From contig CALPKO020000008.1 in NCBI GenBank assembly GCA_943324165.2, forward strand, positions 1 through 13,560: DNA of 13,560 nt. The letters run 5' to 3'. Origin of the DNA: Bdellovibrio sp. ZAP7 (GTDB lineage: Bacteria > Bacteroidota > Bacteroidia > Flavobacteriales > Flavobacteriaceae). Positions 13,228 to 13,560 of this stretch are shown here, in pieces. The notes under the pieces are model-generated. The model searched no databases. It was given only the letters and a program-made list of their open reading frames with translations, and was not told the DNA's origin. Numbering within the stretch: the stretch's first letter is position 1; the number at the start of each line of letters is the position of its first letter. Position numbers and translations under genes: made by a program.

Positions 13228-13560
13228 TCATTCCTTTTTAACGCCAAATTTTTCTGAATTTAATAACATATAATTTATTAATTTTCCAACTTCGATACTT
13301 TCAAATAGCAATTCATTATAGGTTTCGTTAGATATATATTTACATGAAGCAGCAAATTCCAACCAAACTTGGGTTTCCGAATTCTCACCATCAGAATCTG
13401 TTAATTTACTATAAAAATGTTTTGGATAAACCCGCTTTCTGTAAGCTTCAGCAATTGTGGCTGGAACGCTCCTAGAACTTCGTCTGATTTGAGCAGATAA
13501 CGAATATATTTCTTCTTTCGGAAATGTTTTTGTTATTTCAAAAATTTTCATTGCTAATGC
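13228..13560 (-). CDS. Four-helix-bundle protein (23S rRNA intervening-sequence type), 5' end outside window
   Basis: The visible 110 codons include the family hallmark: IFEITKTFPKEEIYSL, then SAQIRRSSRSVPATIAEAYRKR, followed by the helices with SKLTDSDGENSETQVWLEFA and ESIEVGKLINYML. The frame remains open to the window edge and reads ALAMKIFE, so the ATG at 13549 is probably internal; the usual helix 1 (consensus like LKVWQKA) lies outside. The fold is shared by S23/IVP proteins found in 23S rRNA intervening sequences and by Avd proteins of diversity-generating retroelements. Here it is a free-standing gene with no rRNA, reverse transcriptase or template repeat nearby. It is followed at its 3' side by the GTGTTCAG array. 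Confidence 0.85.
   Translation of the reverse strand, partial: ALAMKIFEITKTFPKEEIYSLSAQIRRSSRSVPATIAEAYRKRVYPKHFYSKLTDSDGENSETQVWLEFAASCKYISNETYNELLFESIEVGKLINYMLLNSEKFGVKKE

Noticed and set aside
13549..13551. ATG as the start of the four-helix-bundle gene
   Set aside because: The frame continues to the window edge with ALAM, as in helix 1 of family members, so the real start is outside.
13228..13560. Diversity-generating retroelement based on the Avd-like fold
   Set aside because: No reverse transcriptase, template repeat or variable repeat is visible; the free-standing family is common.

Overview
The window is AT-rich DNA most like a member of the Flavobacteriaceae, probably Flavobacterium or a close relative. 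The signs are the protein families (M20 dipeptidase, DUF4407, GxxExxY, four-helix-bundle IVS protein, LytTR regulator), the near absence of Shine-Dalgarno sequences, and a few TTG-N19-TAnnTTT(G)-type promoters typical of Bacteroidetes. No rRNA, tRNA, CRISPR array or intact transposase was seen.

Layout. 3-540: the 3' end of an M20 dipeptidase gene and its terminator. 648-1239: a DUF4407 membrane-protein pseudogene with two nonsense codons, a frameshift and probably an internal deletion. 1273-1755: a DUF1569 (DinB-fold) protein. 1756-2844: about 1.1 kb with no confident gene; it holds a roughly 110-bp element with inverted-repeat ends and several open but startless or very short minus-strand reading segments. 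2845-7477 (minus strand): a heme-based signalling operon, transcribed right to left as single-domain receiver, H-NOX, HNOBA/PAS histidine kinase, Hpt protein, LytTR response regulator. 7552-8247: a PH-like/SHOCT protein that may head the same transcript. 8318-8689: a MmcQ/YjbR protein, divergent from a GapN-type aldehyde dehydrogenase (8784-10406). 10469-11221: a cyclase-family hydrolase. 11225-11764: a GxxExxY gene held between 38-bp imperfect inverted repeats. 11766-12899: hemW. 12906-13213: a dense GTGTTCAG repeat array. 13228-13560: the 3' part of a four-helix-bundle (23S rRNA IVS-type) gene that runs off the window.

How the genes work together. The central operon encodes every step of a His-Asp-His-Asp phosphorelay as a separate protein. 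Its sensor half resembles the N-terminal half of animal soluble guanylate cyclase beta split into two genes: H-NOX in one, and HNOBA at the N-terminus of the kinase in the next, overlapping by 4 bp. Inferred path: NO binds H-NOX, H-NOX alters the HNOBA kinase, phosphate passes to the lone receiver, then to Hpt, then to the LytTR regulator. The target genes are not in the window. This operon and the two small-gene-plus-repeat modules flanking hemW are the most interesting parts.
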